From: Meghimatium bilineatum
Lineage: Eukaryota > Mollusca > Gastropoda > Stylommatophora > Philomycidae
Direction of reading: 5' to 3'
Length of the DNA: 64,000 nt
NCBI GenBank assembly: GCA_034231615.1
Contig: CM067306.1
Location: 60,636,749 to 60,700,748, forward strand
Both the position numbers and the translations under genes were made by a program. This document shows positions 55,651 through 64,000 of this stretch, piece by piece. The stretch's first letter is position 1, and each line of letters opens with the position of its first letter. The notes under the pieces were generated by a model. That model was not told where the DNA came from and did no database searches. It saw only the letters and a program-made list of their open reading frames with translations.

Positions 55651-56610
55651 TCTATGTAGACAAGTCATTTCTGTTGTAACAAGTTTTCTTTTGGGGTCTG
55701 TAGTGTCCACGTTTGATATTGGTAGCATAGTGATGGTATGATGATTGTTTTATATAGTACAGTTTCGGTGTTCATGCTCACATATTTGTTTTTGAAAATA
55801 AGAGACACCTGCCGCAAGATCTGGTATATGTTTCATCTATGTTGGTTTTTTTGTGGTGTTTTCTTCCATTCCATGGTATGATGCTTCCAAGATAAGTGAA
55901 TTCTTCAAGTTGTTGATAATTGATTAGAATAGGGGTGTTTTTTTCTGATTTTGTGACTAACATTACCTTAACTTTTTTGTGTTTATCTTCATGTTAAATT
56001 CCCTACATGTCATGTCGAGTCTATTTATGTGTTGTTGTAGTTGTTCTTGTGTTGTTAATATTATTACTTGATCGTTTGCATAAAGAAGTTTGTTCAGGAG
56101 ATCGTTTAGGTTGTCTTCTTCATTAGTGTTGGCAATTTTACATATGCAATCGATATATGTGATGAATAACAAGGGAGATCGCCCGTGTGTTGCAGAGCCC
56201 AAAAGGGGAGCAAAGAATAGCAACACTGTTTACCTTCCACGCATGTCGTAAAAGGCGATTAAGGAGGTTATGGGATGGAGATGGCTGTCCCATCCCATAT
56301 AGGGTCAGTGACCCAAAGCCATGCTGAAGTCGGATGTGTCAGGCCGAAAGGCGCAGATATCGCAGCAATGCTGTAAACCATGGCACAACGTATTCCGTCT
56401 CCGGACTACATCCTGCTTATCTGCAGGAGTTTGAGAACGAACGCAGAAGAAGAAGAAGACAAGGGAGATAGAACAAATCTTTGTCGCACTCCAGAGTGTA
56501 TGTGGATTTTATCTTATACAAACACTTGTTCCAACTGCACATTGACTGCCTGTGTAACTACTTCTACACATGTTGATTAGATGTTGTGGAACCTCATATT
56601 TTGATAGTAT
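55651..56610 (-). pseudogene. LINE-B-like reverse transcriptase split by a SINE
   Basis: Minus strand from 56610: STCVEVVTQAVNVQLEQVFV, a stop, DKIHIHSGVRQRFVLSPL (motif B), then the SINE, then LLFITYIDCICKIANTNEED, LNKLLYANDQVIILTTQEQL (motif C as Y-A-N-D, Asp lost), FNMKINTKK, QQLEEFTYLGSIIPWNG. The halves rejoin exactly within motif B when the SINE and one target copy are removed. Confidence 0.82.
56180..56458 (+). mobile_element. SINE-like repeat, full length, with 11-bp target duplication
   Basis: 279 bp flanked by identical ACAAGGGAGAT copies at 56169-56179 and 56459-56469. The 5' end is CGCCCGTGTGTTGCAGAGCC, the middle GGGTCAGTGACCCAAAGCC, the 3' end TTTGAGAACGAACGCAGAAG with a GAA tail. 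A clear tRNA-type A/B box pair was not seen, so it may be mobilised by a LINE through its tail or 3' end. Confidence 0.9.
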
Positions 56611-56679
56611 TTTCCAAAATTTGTATACTGATTTATATTTTTACCTTTGGTGTTGAGGTATTCTTGGAAGAACTTGAGT

Positions 56680-56885
56680 GTGTATTGGAGGTGAGAAAAG
56701 GTTGTGGAACTGCTATACAGAAAAGACGAGGACAGAAGAAACCCTGGATTGATAACACCAAGGAATAGTCTGGCTGTGATTTTTCTACACTCCTCAGAAT
56801 AGCCAAGGATATATATGTTTGGAGAAATTTGTGTGCTGATGTATCTAGTGTGGTACCCCTAAGACCCTGACAAGTAATGGATCTT
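56680..56885 (+). pseudogene. LINE-H C-terminus
   Basis: QKRRGQKKPWIDNTKE, a stop, SGCDFSTLLRIAKDIYVWRN, LCADVSSVVPLRP. The same ending appears at 60900-61130. Confidence 0.65.
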
Positions 56886-56934
56886 ATTATCATACAGAAA
56901 ATGCTTCAATAGTTTCTTTATTATTCAACTACAG

Positions 56935-57033
56935 ATTTAATCCAGCAACACTAACTTTTACAAGGGAAAATGTGTGATAGCGACTCAGACAATGATACTG
57001 CTGGTTGCCATAACTCAGCATTGCCTGCAGAAG
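56935..57033 (+). CDS. Candidate gene X, exon A (contains start codon)
   Basis: Acceptor TTATTCAACTACAG at 56934, ATG at 56970 in a favourable context (GAAAATGT), donor GAAG|GTAATA at 57034. The coding part, MCDSDSDNDTAGCHNSALPA then E, is short and acidic and ends in phase 1, which fits exon B. A duplicate of the donor side (GTAGAAGGCAATAAATTTAT) lies at 57481. The product is not recognised. Confidence 0.3.
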
Positions 57034-57117
57034 GTAATACATTTATATTTTTTGAAGGGGTGGGGGTGAAGAACATTATTCATACAATTGTGTAGAATAT
57101 TATTGGTAGCAAATGCT

Positions 57118-57295
57118 ATTCTCCTTCTTCTTCTTCAGTGTTCAATCGCTAACTTCCACTGGATCTTTCTTGTAGCAGGACAATGGTCTTACAAGATTTC
57201 CAGCATGATGCAGTCCAGAGATAGGAAATGTTCTGTGTCACCATTTTATTTGAGACAATGGCCAGAAACATCTGTCTTCAGCAGAGTATCCTATT
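57118..57295 (-). mobile_element. SINE-like repeat, divergent subfamily
   Basis: CTTCTTCTTCTTCAGTGTTC, ATTTCCAGCATGATGCAGTC and CCAGAAACATCTGTCTTCAG align with the copy at 487-652. Confidence 0.6.
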
Positions 57296-57394
57296 CAGGA
57301 CATAGTATTCAACCCAGTATTTTTTGGTTATTGTTAATTACTAAGCAATATAAATACATTCAGTAGATTGACATTGCTTTATGATTGGTACAGA

Positions 57395-57482
57395 CGCACA
57401 GTGTCCTGAGGCGGGGGTTTAACCTTGTACCATCTTCATCCGAGATGTTTATTATACCATTCTACCACAGACCCAGACCTGT
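57395..57482 (-). mobile_element. tRNA-like sequence
   Basis: The minus strand has TGTGGTAGAATGGTATAATA (A-box-like) and AAGGTTAAACCCCCGCC (B-box-like). Probably a SINE head; pairing of the acceptor stem is poor. Confidence 0.35.
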
Positions 57483-57761
57483 AGAAGGCAATAAATTTAT
57501 ATTTGGGTAAGGGATGTGGTGAAGCATAGAACATATTATTAATACATTTCTGTCATTTAATAATAAAATCAAGCATTGGTTGAGCAACTGAACACTAATG
57601 GGAAATAGTAAATTATGATGCTTGCTTATATTACCTATACCGTGCGTCAATTCTACAGTGCTGGAGAGATATTTTCAAATAGTCCTTGAAACATTTTATT
57701 TGGACGTCCAGTAGCTTGCTAGCCTATATATAGTTAACCATAGAATAAAGCCAACTCAGCT

Positions 57762-59030
57762 GAATTAATAACAATAGCTGAGGCATTGGAAACATTTCTA
57801 GAACATCCACAACTCTGTACAATATTAAAAGAATTAACCTTTAGGGCCCTATGGTCACAACATTGCGCCTTGAGTATGCGTCCCAACTTGCCTGTGGTCA
57901 CAATCATGCGCCATATGATATCGCTCCATTCCCGAATACGGAACTTCATGAAGTTAAAGCTTATATGACGTAGAATTCCCACCACACGAAGCTAGGAATA
58001 CGTCACAGTTTAAAGGTCAAATTCCTTTACACATTAAGATTGTAAGAGAGAGAAAGCCGGTTGAATTTGTCAACGCATTTCTAGAGCGACTTTGGCCATT
58101 TTCTGCCGTATTTTACTATCAAATTGAGTACCCAGTGGCATGGGTAAGTGATCGTAACTACATGTTCTAATTGTTGTTTTTTGTGTTTAATATGTTGTTA
58201 TTTGATAAGAATGTTTGTGTATTCATTAAAAAACACAAAAATAATATGTATCAAGGGGTGCCACGTGTGTGCATGGACAATAATTACGTTGTGTGTTGAG
58301 CTAGACCGGACGGTCGTTATATGCAATTTCTTCATGTTTTATTAGTTTTTTAGTTCATATTATATTAGTTTTGATATTAAACAATGCATATACAATAAGT
58401 ATAGGTATTTATGAGGATTTTATCAATGTTGCCACACATTGCTCATGTATTGGTGTCGTCACGAAGATATATTTGCGATTTTGAAAATGATGTTTTGCGT
58501 ATTTTGCCCGAATTTTCAACTTCACAACTTGCTCACAACTGTTATATCACACATACAACAACAACAAAAACACGATTATATTCACTATTTGCTCCTTTAT
58601 TTAGATGTGCACAAATTATTTTGATATCTTTTAAAACAAAAAAGTTATGACGTTTTGAAAACACCCGCCATCAATAACGCAAATTTTCCAAAAAATAAGT
58701 CAGGCCCAGGGTGGATATTGCGTAATTTTAAGTCAGAGCCCTAAAGGTTAATAACAGCCAAGGCATTGAAAAACATTTCTAGAACATCCACCAACTCTGT
58801 ACAATATTAACAGAATTAATAACAGCCAAGGCATTGAAAAACATTTCTAGAACATCCACCAACTCTGTACAATATTAACAGAATTAATAACAGCCAAGGC
58901 ATTGGAAATATTTCTAGAACATCCACCAACTCTGCACCATACTAACAAAATTAATAACAACAGCCAAGGCATTTGAAACATTTCTAGAACATTCACCAAC
59001 TCAGTACAGTACTAACAAACTTTATGGTGA
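57762..59030. repeat. 66-bp minisatellite split by a transposon
   Basis: Units of AATAACAGCCAAGGCATTGA, AAAACATTTCTAGAACATCC, ACCAACTCTGTACAATATT and AACAGAATT. One unit lies left of the insertion (57762-57837) and about four right of it (58748-59030). Confidence 0.9.
57838..58747. mobile_element. piggyBac-like element with TTAA target
   Basis: 910 bp with inverted ends CCTTTAGGGCCCT and AGAGCCCTAAAGG, flanked by TTAA at 57834-57837 and 58748-58751. TTAA targeting and C-C-T-T termini suggest piggyBac. Uninterrupted sibling units of the surrounding minisatellite (GAATTAATAACAG) show the empty site. No transposase was recognised inside. Confidence 0.8.
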
Positions 59031-59059
59031 CAATTAAGGCTCTTGAACAAGGACAAAAC

Positions 59060-59480
59060 ACAACTAGACATAGAACAAATTTTCACTGAGTCGCCAGCTT
59101 ATCTTATACTAGCAGCAGAATCACTTATACTAGCATGTGTCCCGGAACTTATAGGAATACAGAGGTAACTAATATAAGGCAATATTAATAAAGAGAGGAT
59201 TAATGTATGGAATAATAGCAATAAAAGTAGACATGCTCTGTAACAATTTAAGCAGAAGTAATAAAATAAAACATGATTTTAAAATTCCACAACTGGTATT
59301 TAGAAAATATAATTTACTTAGGTTAGAAATAGCTAAATTTACCTGGCATGAACCATTGTGTGTTAAGTGCAATCAGGAAAACATAATTTTTAACACATGG
59401 TAATTAAATGTCAAACGTACAATAAACAAAGGGAGTAGATTGTAAACCATTTTAAGAACAAGCAGATTCAAATTAATTTA
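59060..59480 (+). other. Possible LINE RNase H remnant
   Basis: Frames contain AYLILAAESLILACVPELIG and WHEPLCVKCNQENIIF, loosely like the RNase H end and Cys-rich tail of some LINEs. Too worn to assign. Confidence 0.25.
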
Positions 59481-59591
59481 GTAATTGTGTTTTAAGATCT
59501 AAAGTAGAAAAGGAAATACAAAAAAATTTATGAGACTATTTTTATTTTCTAGAATAAATAGAAAATAGAAAAATGCCTTGATATAACATAA

Positions 59592-59866
59592 AAAATAGTA
59601 CTCACGTGGGAAACAGGTAATGAAGTTTTACTGAACGACGACTAACACACTTAACTATCACTATCGGATGCTTATGTGAAATAAAAAAATACAGGATGTA
59701 ATCATACAGATAACAATACACAAGACATAATAAGTGTATTGTTATTTGTATGATTATATCCTGTGTTTTGTTGTTATTTCACATAAGCATTCGACATTGA
59801 CAGTTAAGTGTGTTAGTCATCGCCCAGTAAAACTCCATTATCTGTTTTCCACGTGAGTACTATTTT
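59592..59866. mobile_element. 275-bp palindrome of two inverted Penelope terminal fragments
   Basis: The left arm starts AAAATAGTACTCACGTGGGA and the right arm ends TTCCACGTGAGTACTATTTT. About 130-bp arms at roughly 90% identity meet at ACAATACAC / GTGTATTGT around a 12-nt loop (59722-59733). The arm sequence matches the Penelope-type fragment at 23085-23230. Confidence 0.88.
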
Positions 59867-60059
59867 CTTGCCAGTTTTACTAGCAGTATTTCCTTTTATT
59901 GATATAATATAGAACCTTCTGGCTTTGGTTGAAAGGGACTTAAAATGCAAGTTCAATTCGCCTCATAAAGCCAACTGCATGCATGTTTCACAGCTAATAG
60001 TTTGGGAATGTTGATCAAGGAGGAAATGGTTAGCCCATCCTGTATCTGTCAAGATTCTT

Positions 60060-60440
60060 AAAGTCAGGTTTAATGTGAACTGGATGGTTTATCAGTGTTT
60101 AGTCAAGACTCTTGAAGTCAAATTTAATGTGAACTGGATGGCTTGTCAGTGTTTAGTCAAGATTCTTGAAGTCAAATTTAATGTGAACTGGATGGCTTGT
60201 CAGTGCTTAGTCAAGATATTGAAGTCAAGTTTAATGTGAACTGGATGACTTGTCAGTGTTTAGTCAAGATTCTTGAAGTCAAGTTTAATGTGAACTGGAT
60301 GGCTTGTCAGTGTTTAGTCAAGATTCTTGAAGTCAGGTTTAATGTGAACTGGATGGCTTATCAGTGCTTAGTCAAGATTCTTAAAGTCAAGTTTATTGTG
60401 AACTGGATGGCATGTCAGTGTTTTAGTCAAAGAGATACCA
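60060..60440. repeat. 54-bp minisatellite, 7 copies
   Basis: CTTGAAGTCAAGTTTAATGT, GAACTGGATGGCTTGTCAGT, GTTTAGTCAAGATT; 18 codons per unit keep a plus frame open. Confidence 0.93.
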
Positions 60441-60533
60441 AAATATGGCATTCTCTGAAATGATTGAGAATTAAAAAATATAGTGTAAAGATCATCAGAA
60501 CACTGACTGTTTTCATGTTGTGTTATTCTACAG

Positions 60534-60648
60534 AAGAGTCTTTGTTGCAAGGAGGTGATTGTTCAACCACAATCAGTATAGATCTGGATGGAGTTAAGGT
60601 CAGCAATTTTGGATTAGAGAAATTGTTAGTTTTTATTCTTGTATATAG
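60534..60648 (+). CDS. Candidate gene X, exon B
   Basis: 115 bp between acceptor GTGTTATTCTACAG (60533) and donor TATATAG|GTAAAT (60649). It enters in phase 1 from exon A and leaves in phase 2. The peptide is ESLLQGGDCSTTISIDLDGV, KVSNFGLEKLLVFILVY. Both splice sites are good, but no family is recognised and composition alone does not prove coding. Confidence 0.3.
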
Positions 60649-60879
60649 GTAAATGTAATATGTGTTAGTGGTTGAATAGAAACTGCCTGACTAGTGTCAC
60701 CTATCCTACTTGCACAGTAGCATTAGTGCTATTTCTCTGCCTTCCCAGATTATCAGCCCTGGTATCCTACTTCCTGGTGGTTGGATGATCCACAGAAGTA
60801 ATCGCGAATACGGAGTGGATTCGAAGTCTGGGTTTGCTGGTTGTTTCCCACTGGTTAATAATCGTGAAACGTCTTAAAC

Positions 60880-61132
60880 TTCAGTGGTGCGGGCTCGTGA
60901 TTTGAGACATTTCTCGATGACAAGAGATGTTCTTCAAGGTACGGTGGAGGGTAGAAGAAGATATGGTGGACAGAAGATAAGCTGGATAATATCAAGGACT
61001 GGACAGGGTGTGAAGTTTCAAAACTCATCAGGATGATAGAGATACGTGGAGATCTTGCTGCACCACGTCTCAATGTGACATCCCTATGACCATGACAGGT
61101 TATTATTTATTATTATTATTATTATTATTGCT
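60880..61132 (+). pseudogene. LINE-H C-terminus with ATT tail
   Basis: RYGGQKISWI, DNIKDWTGCEVSKLIRMIE in neighbouring frames, then CCTATGACCATGACAGGTTA and an (ATT)n tail at 61104-61130. Confidence 0.65.
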
Positions 61133-61570
61133 GGTCAGTGGGAAGAATTAAATATTATTCTATCGCAGCTCCCATAAGTGAATATATTTGGTTGATGTCT
61201 GTTGTGACATAGAATGCAGTTAAATTACCTACTGCTTTTTGGTCAATGTTCTGTGTGAATGTGTATACACTAACCCACACATTACACAGCAGTAACTAAG
61301 ATATACAGTGATCTATATATACACTGATATAGAGAAATAAGATATGCAGTGATATACAGAGATATACCCTATATAACAAATTGGTCTGGACTGACAAAAT
61401 ATATGTGTATCGGTAATAACCGAAATTTGTTAAAAATGAGATGTGTTAAATTAAAACCCAACTCATCCAAGTAGGTTAATTGCAAGATTTTGAAATTTAC
61501 ATCAGCAGTTGTGATATAATTAAGTAAAGAAATTATTAGGGAATGTTTATGCACCTGAAGTCATAAGAAA
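61133..61570. other. No gene seen
   Basis: Unique sequence with a few GATATACAG-like short repeats (61290-61370). Confidence 0.5.
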
Positions 61571-61574
61571 ATCA

Positions 61575-61885
61575 CTATAGACCTTCAAACATGCGTTCCA
61601 CTGTTTGGTAGATGGTGAATTCTACCAGAGAATAACTTCATTTACTATTGAACCATTTGGTTATTACTGTCATGACTTCTTCATTTTAGTAAAATTGCTG
61701 TCCCTTTAGAACTGTTTTAAGAGTCCATGCAAAAGAAAGTCACATTGCCATAGGTCAGGGCTGTTGGTTGGATGTGGCTGAACTTATCATTGAACCTATC
61801 ATTTTGGAACTAACGCTTGTGAACAACTTTCATGACATGTGGGTGAGCATTATCATACATTAGAATGACACCATGCTAGAGCATG
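61575..61885 (-). pseudogene. Mariner transposase C-terminal relic
   Basis: Minus strand: a G-V-I-L-M-Y-D-N-A-H-P-H-V segment (second catalytic Asp in the D-N-A-R-P-H motif), then after frameshifts QQFY, a stop, NEEVMTVITKWFNSK and LVEFTIYQTVERMFEGL, the usual mariner ending. The third catalytic segment is badly worn. Confidence 0.7.
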
Positions 61886-61889
61886 CCTG

Positions 61890-62005
61890 GTTCAATCAAT
61901 CAAGTGCCATGCCGAATGGCGTAGGCGATCATGTTTCTCCACTACTCTCTGTCTCTTGTGTTGTCAATAATCTCGGCTGTAATCTCTACTTTTTTAGTAG
62001 ATGAT
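61890..62005 (-). pseudogene. LINE-D 3' end
   Basis: CAATCAATCAAGTGCC (tail complement), then GTAGGCGATCATGTTTCTCC and CTCTCTGTCTCTTGTGTTGT, matching 38745 and 54421 copies. Confidence 0.65.
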
Positions 62006-62099
62006 TTTTCAAGTGGATTATGTATCTTGCCCAGCGAGTCTGTGCCTTCATAAACATTGTGTGTATGCTTACAGATTTATTTATATTTCATCAGTAAAT

Positions 62100-63375
62100 A
62101 ATGAGATAAAACAGTACAGTACTAAATAAAAAAGAGGTAATAACAGTTCAACAACAAGTGAACAAAATATATAACTATATAATTGAGCAAGATATATAAC
62201 AGTACAACAACAAGTGAGCAAGATACATAACAGTGAATAACAAGTGAATAATATATATAACCTCACAATAACAAGTGAACAAGATGTATAACAGTACAAT
62301 AACAAATGAATAAGATACATAACTACAATAACAAGTGAACAATATATATATATATAAAACCTCACAATAACAAGTGAACAAGATATATAACAGTAAAATA
62401 ACAAGGGAACAAAATGTATAATGGCACAATAATAAGTGAACAAGTTATATAACAGTACAATACCAAGAGATAGAACAGAAAAATAACAAATGAACAAAGG
62501 ATAAAATATGACAATAAGAACTGAACAAGAGATATAACAAACAGTTCGTACAATAAGAACTGAACAAGAGATATAACAAACAGTTAGTACAATAAGAACT
62601 GAACAAGAGATACAACAAACAGTTTGTACAATAAGAACTGAACAAGAGATACAACAAACAGTTCGTACAATAAGAACTGAACAAGAGATATAACAAACAG
62701 TTCGTACAATAAGAACTGAACAAGAGATATAACAAACAGTTCGTACAATAAGAACTGAACAAGAGATATAACAAACAGTTCATACAATAAGAACTGAACA
62801 AGAGATATAACAAACAGTTCGTACAATAAGAACTGAACAAGAGATATAACAAACAGTTCGTACAATAAGAACTGAACAAGAGATATAACAAACAGTTAGT
62901 ACAATAAGAACTGAACAAGAGATATAACAAACAGTTTGTACAATAAGAACTGAACAAGAGATACAACAAACAGTTTGTACAATAAGAACTGAACAAGAGA
63001 TATAACAAACAGTTCGTACAATAAGAACTGAACAAGAGATATAACAAACAGTTCATACAATAAGAACTGAACAAGAGATATAACAAACAGTTCGTACAAT
63101 AAGTGAGCAAGATACATAACAGTGAATAACAAGTGAATAATATATATAACCTCACAATAACAAGTGAACAAGATATATAACAGTAAAATAACAAGGGAAC
63201 AAAATGTATAATGGCACAAGAGATATAACAAACAGTTCATACAATAAGAACTGAACAAGAGATATAACAAACAGTTCATACAATAAGAACTGAACAAGAG
63301 ATATAACAAACAGTTCGTACAATAAGAACTGAACAGGATATATTAGAGGACAATAGCAAGTGAACAAGAGACAAC
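62100..63375. repeat. 39-bp minisatellite with flanking 28-30 bp units
   Basis: About 19 copies of AACAAGAGATATAACAAACA plus GTTCGTACAATAAGAACTG, flanked and interrupted by ACAATAACAAGTGAACAAGA units. The block at about 62210-62425 is partly repeated at 63103-63220. Long minus frames (YELFVISLVQFLL repeats) are artefacts. Confidence 0.95.
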
Positions 63376-63521
63376 AGAATAATAGAAAATGAAAATATGT
63401 ACTCACTACGCAAAACTTCTTAATCTTAGAATTTGTGTTAATACATCATAAGCAAGCCTATGGTTACTCTGAAAATCAATATTATTATATCTAGTGGCTC
63501 CATGTTGTGTATTATTTATAG

Positions 63522-63642
63522 GAGCTCTCTGTTTGGGAAAGCAGATGTTGCCAATGAAGTTATTTTTTCTGGACAAATCGTATTCAGTGAATTAATTACT
63601 ATTGCAATAATATACAGTGTGTGGTGGTGGTGGCAGTGGTGA
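63522..63642 (+). CDS. Candidate gene X, exon C (stop codon)
   Basis: Acceptor GTGTATTATTTATAG at 63521. Read in the phase left by exon B it gives an Arg across the junction, then SSLFGKADVANEVIFSGQIV, FSELITIAIIYSV, a short Trp-rich end and TGA at 63640. Total for A+B+C is 300 nt, 99 aa. AATAAA at 63855-63860 would serve as polyadenylation signal. Product not recognised; it could be a chance assembly. Confidence 0.3.
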
Positions 63643-63854
63643 TGCACACACACACACACATATGCCCTATATACATACATACAGGCACCACACACACAAA
63701 TTATCAAACCTTATTGATTTCTGTTCCAATATGAACATTATTTTTAGACATTATACATGACACTGGTGGGAACAGAACAGATTTTTATCAAATGGGAGTT
63801 AAGTATTGTTCATTTATGTAATTAGGACTATGAAAACTGATAGCATTTGTGTGT

Positions 63855-63860
63855 AATAAA
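63855..63860 (+). terminator. AATAAA, possible signal for gene X
   Basis: Lies 213 bp after the candidate stop at 63642, in an AT-rich stretch where such hexamers are common. Confidence 0.3.
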
Positions 63861-64000
63861 TTTGTTTCTTGCCTCTAATTTTGTGTTTTATTTTCATATT
63901 TCTATTTCGGAGTTGTGTATGTTATATTTCAGTGCTGCCGTGTGTACAGATATTATTTTTAATCATTTGTTGTTTTTTTTTAAATTATTTTTTAAAATAA

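Noticed and set aside
62445..63194. 249-codon minus frame resembling a hydrophobic membrane protein
   Set aside because: Pure 39-bp repeat artefact (13-codon units), also open in another frame.

Overview
This is a repeat-dominated piece of an animal nuclear genome. It is AT-rich, almost without genes, and has eukaryotic splice sites, AATAAA signals, LINE, Penelope, hAT, Tc1/mariner, Tigger/pogo and piggyBac debris, tRNA-derived SINEs and very large micro- and minisatellites. Two intact GIMAP/AIG1-type GTPase genes and the mix of transposable elements fit a mollusc, most likely a gastropod. That assignment is inference; no species-diagnostic gene is visible.

Supported genes, all on the + strand. 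(1) GIMAP-1: a TATA-type promoter and non-coding first exon near 21.15-21.25 kb, a 2.7 kb intron, and a single 410-aa coding exon at 23988-25220 followed by AATAAA. (2) GIMAP-2: a 23-codon first exon at 41010-41078, a 3.25 kb intron full of LINE debris, and a main exon at 44333-45478, together 404 aa. (3) A candidate exon at 2375-2617 ending in a motif like the RII-alpha/DPY30 dimerization fold. (4) A weaker, unrecognised three-exon model between 56.9 and 63.9 kb whose splice phases all agree (99 aa).

Layout. 0-6.7 kb: LINE relics, a 210-bp MITE, a GATA array, the candidate exon, a 33-bp minisatellite, a 1.8 kb pentanucleotide satellite inside LINE debris, and a hAT MITE. 7-9.2 kb: nested DNA transposons with a 31-bp array replacing most of a transposase. 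10-17.5 kb: LINE ends, SINE and MITE copies. 17.5-20.8 kb: a 3.3 kb hAT relic invaded by two LINEs. 21-26.8 kb: GIMAP-1 and its downstream array of AATAAA-bearing 50-bp repeats. 26.9-40.3 kb: LINE, Penelope and Tc1 relics carrying 21-, 35-, 46- and 51-bp arrays. 41-45.5 kb: GIMAP-2. 45.7-57 kb: LINE, Penelope and hAT relics. 57-64 kb: a piggyBac-like insertion in a 66-bp array, a 275-bp Penelope palindrome, a mariner relic and a 39-bp array.

Two themes recur. Every recognisable reverse transcriptase or transposase is broken by stops, frameshifts or lost catalytic residues. And many minisatellites sit inside, or are made from, transposon coding sequence. For convenience the LINE relics are grouped here as LINE-A to LINE-H by their C-terminal motifs; these are working labels, not published names.
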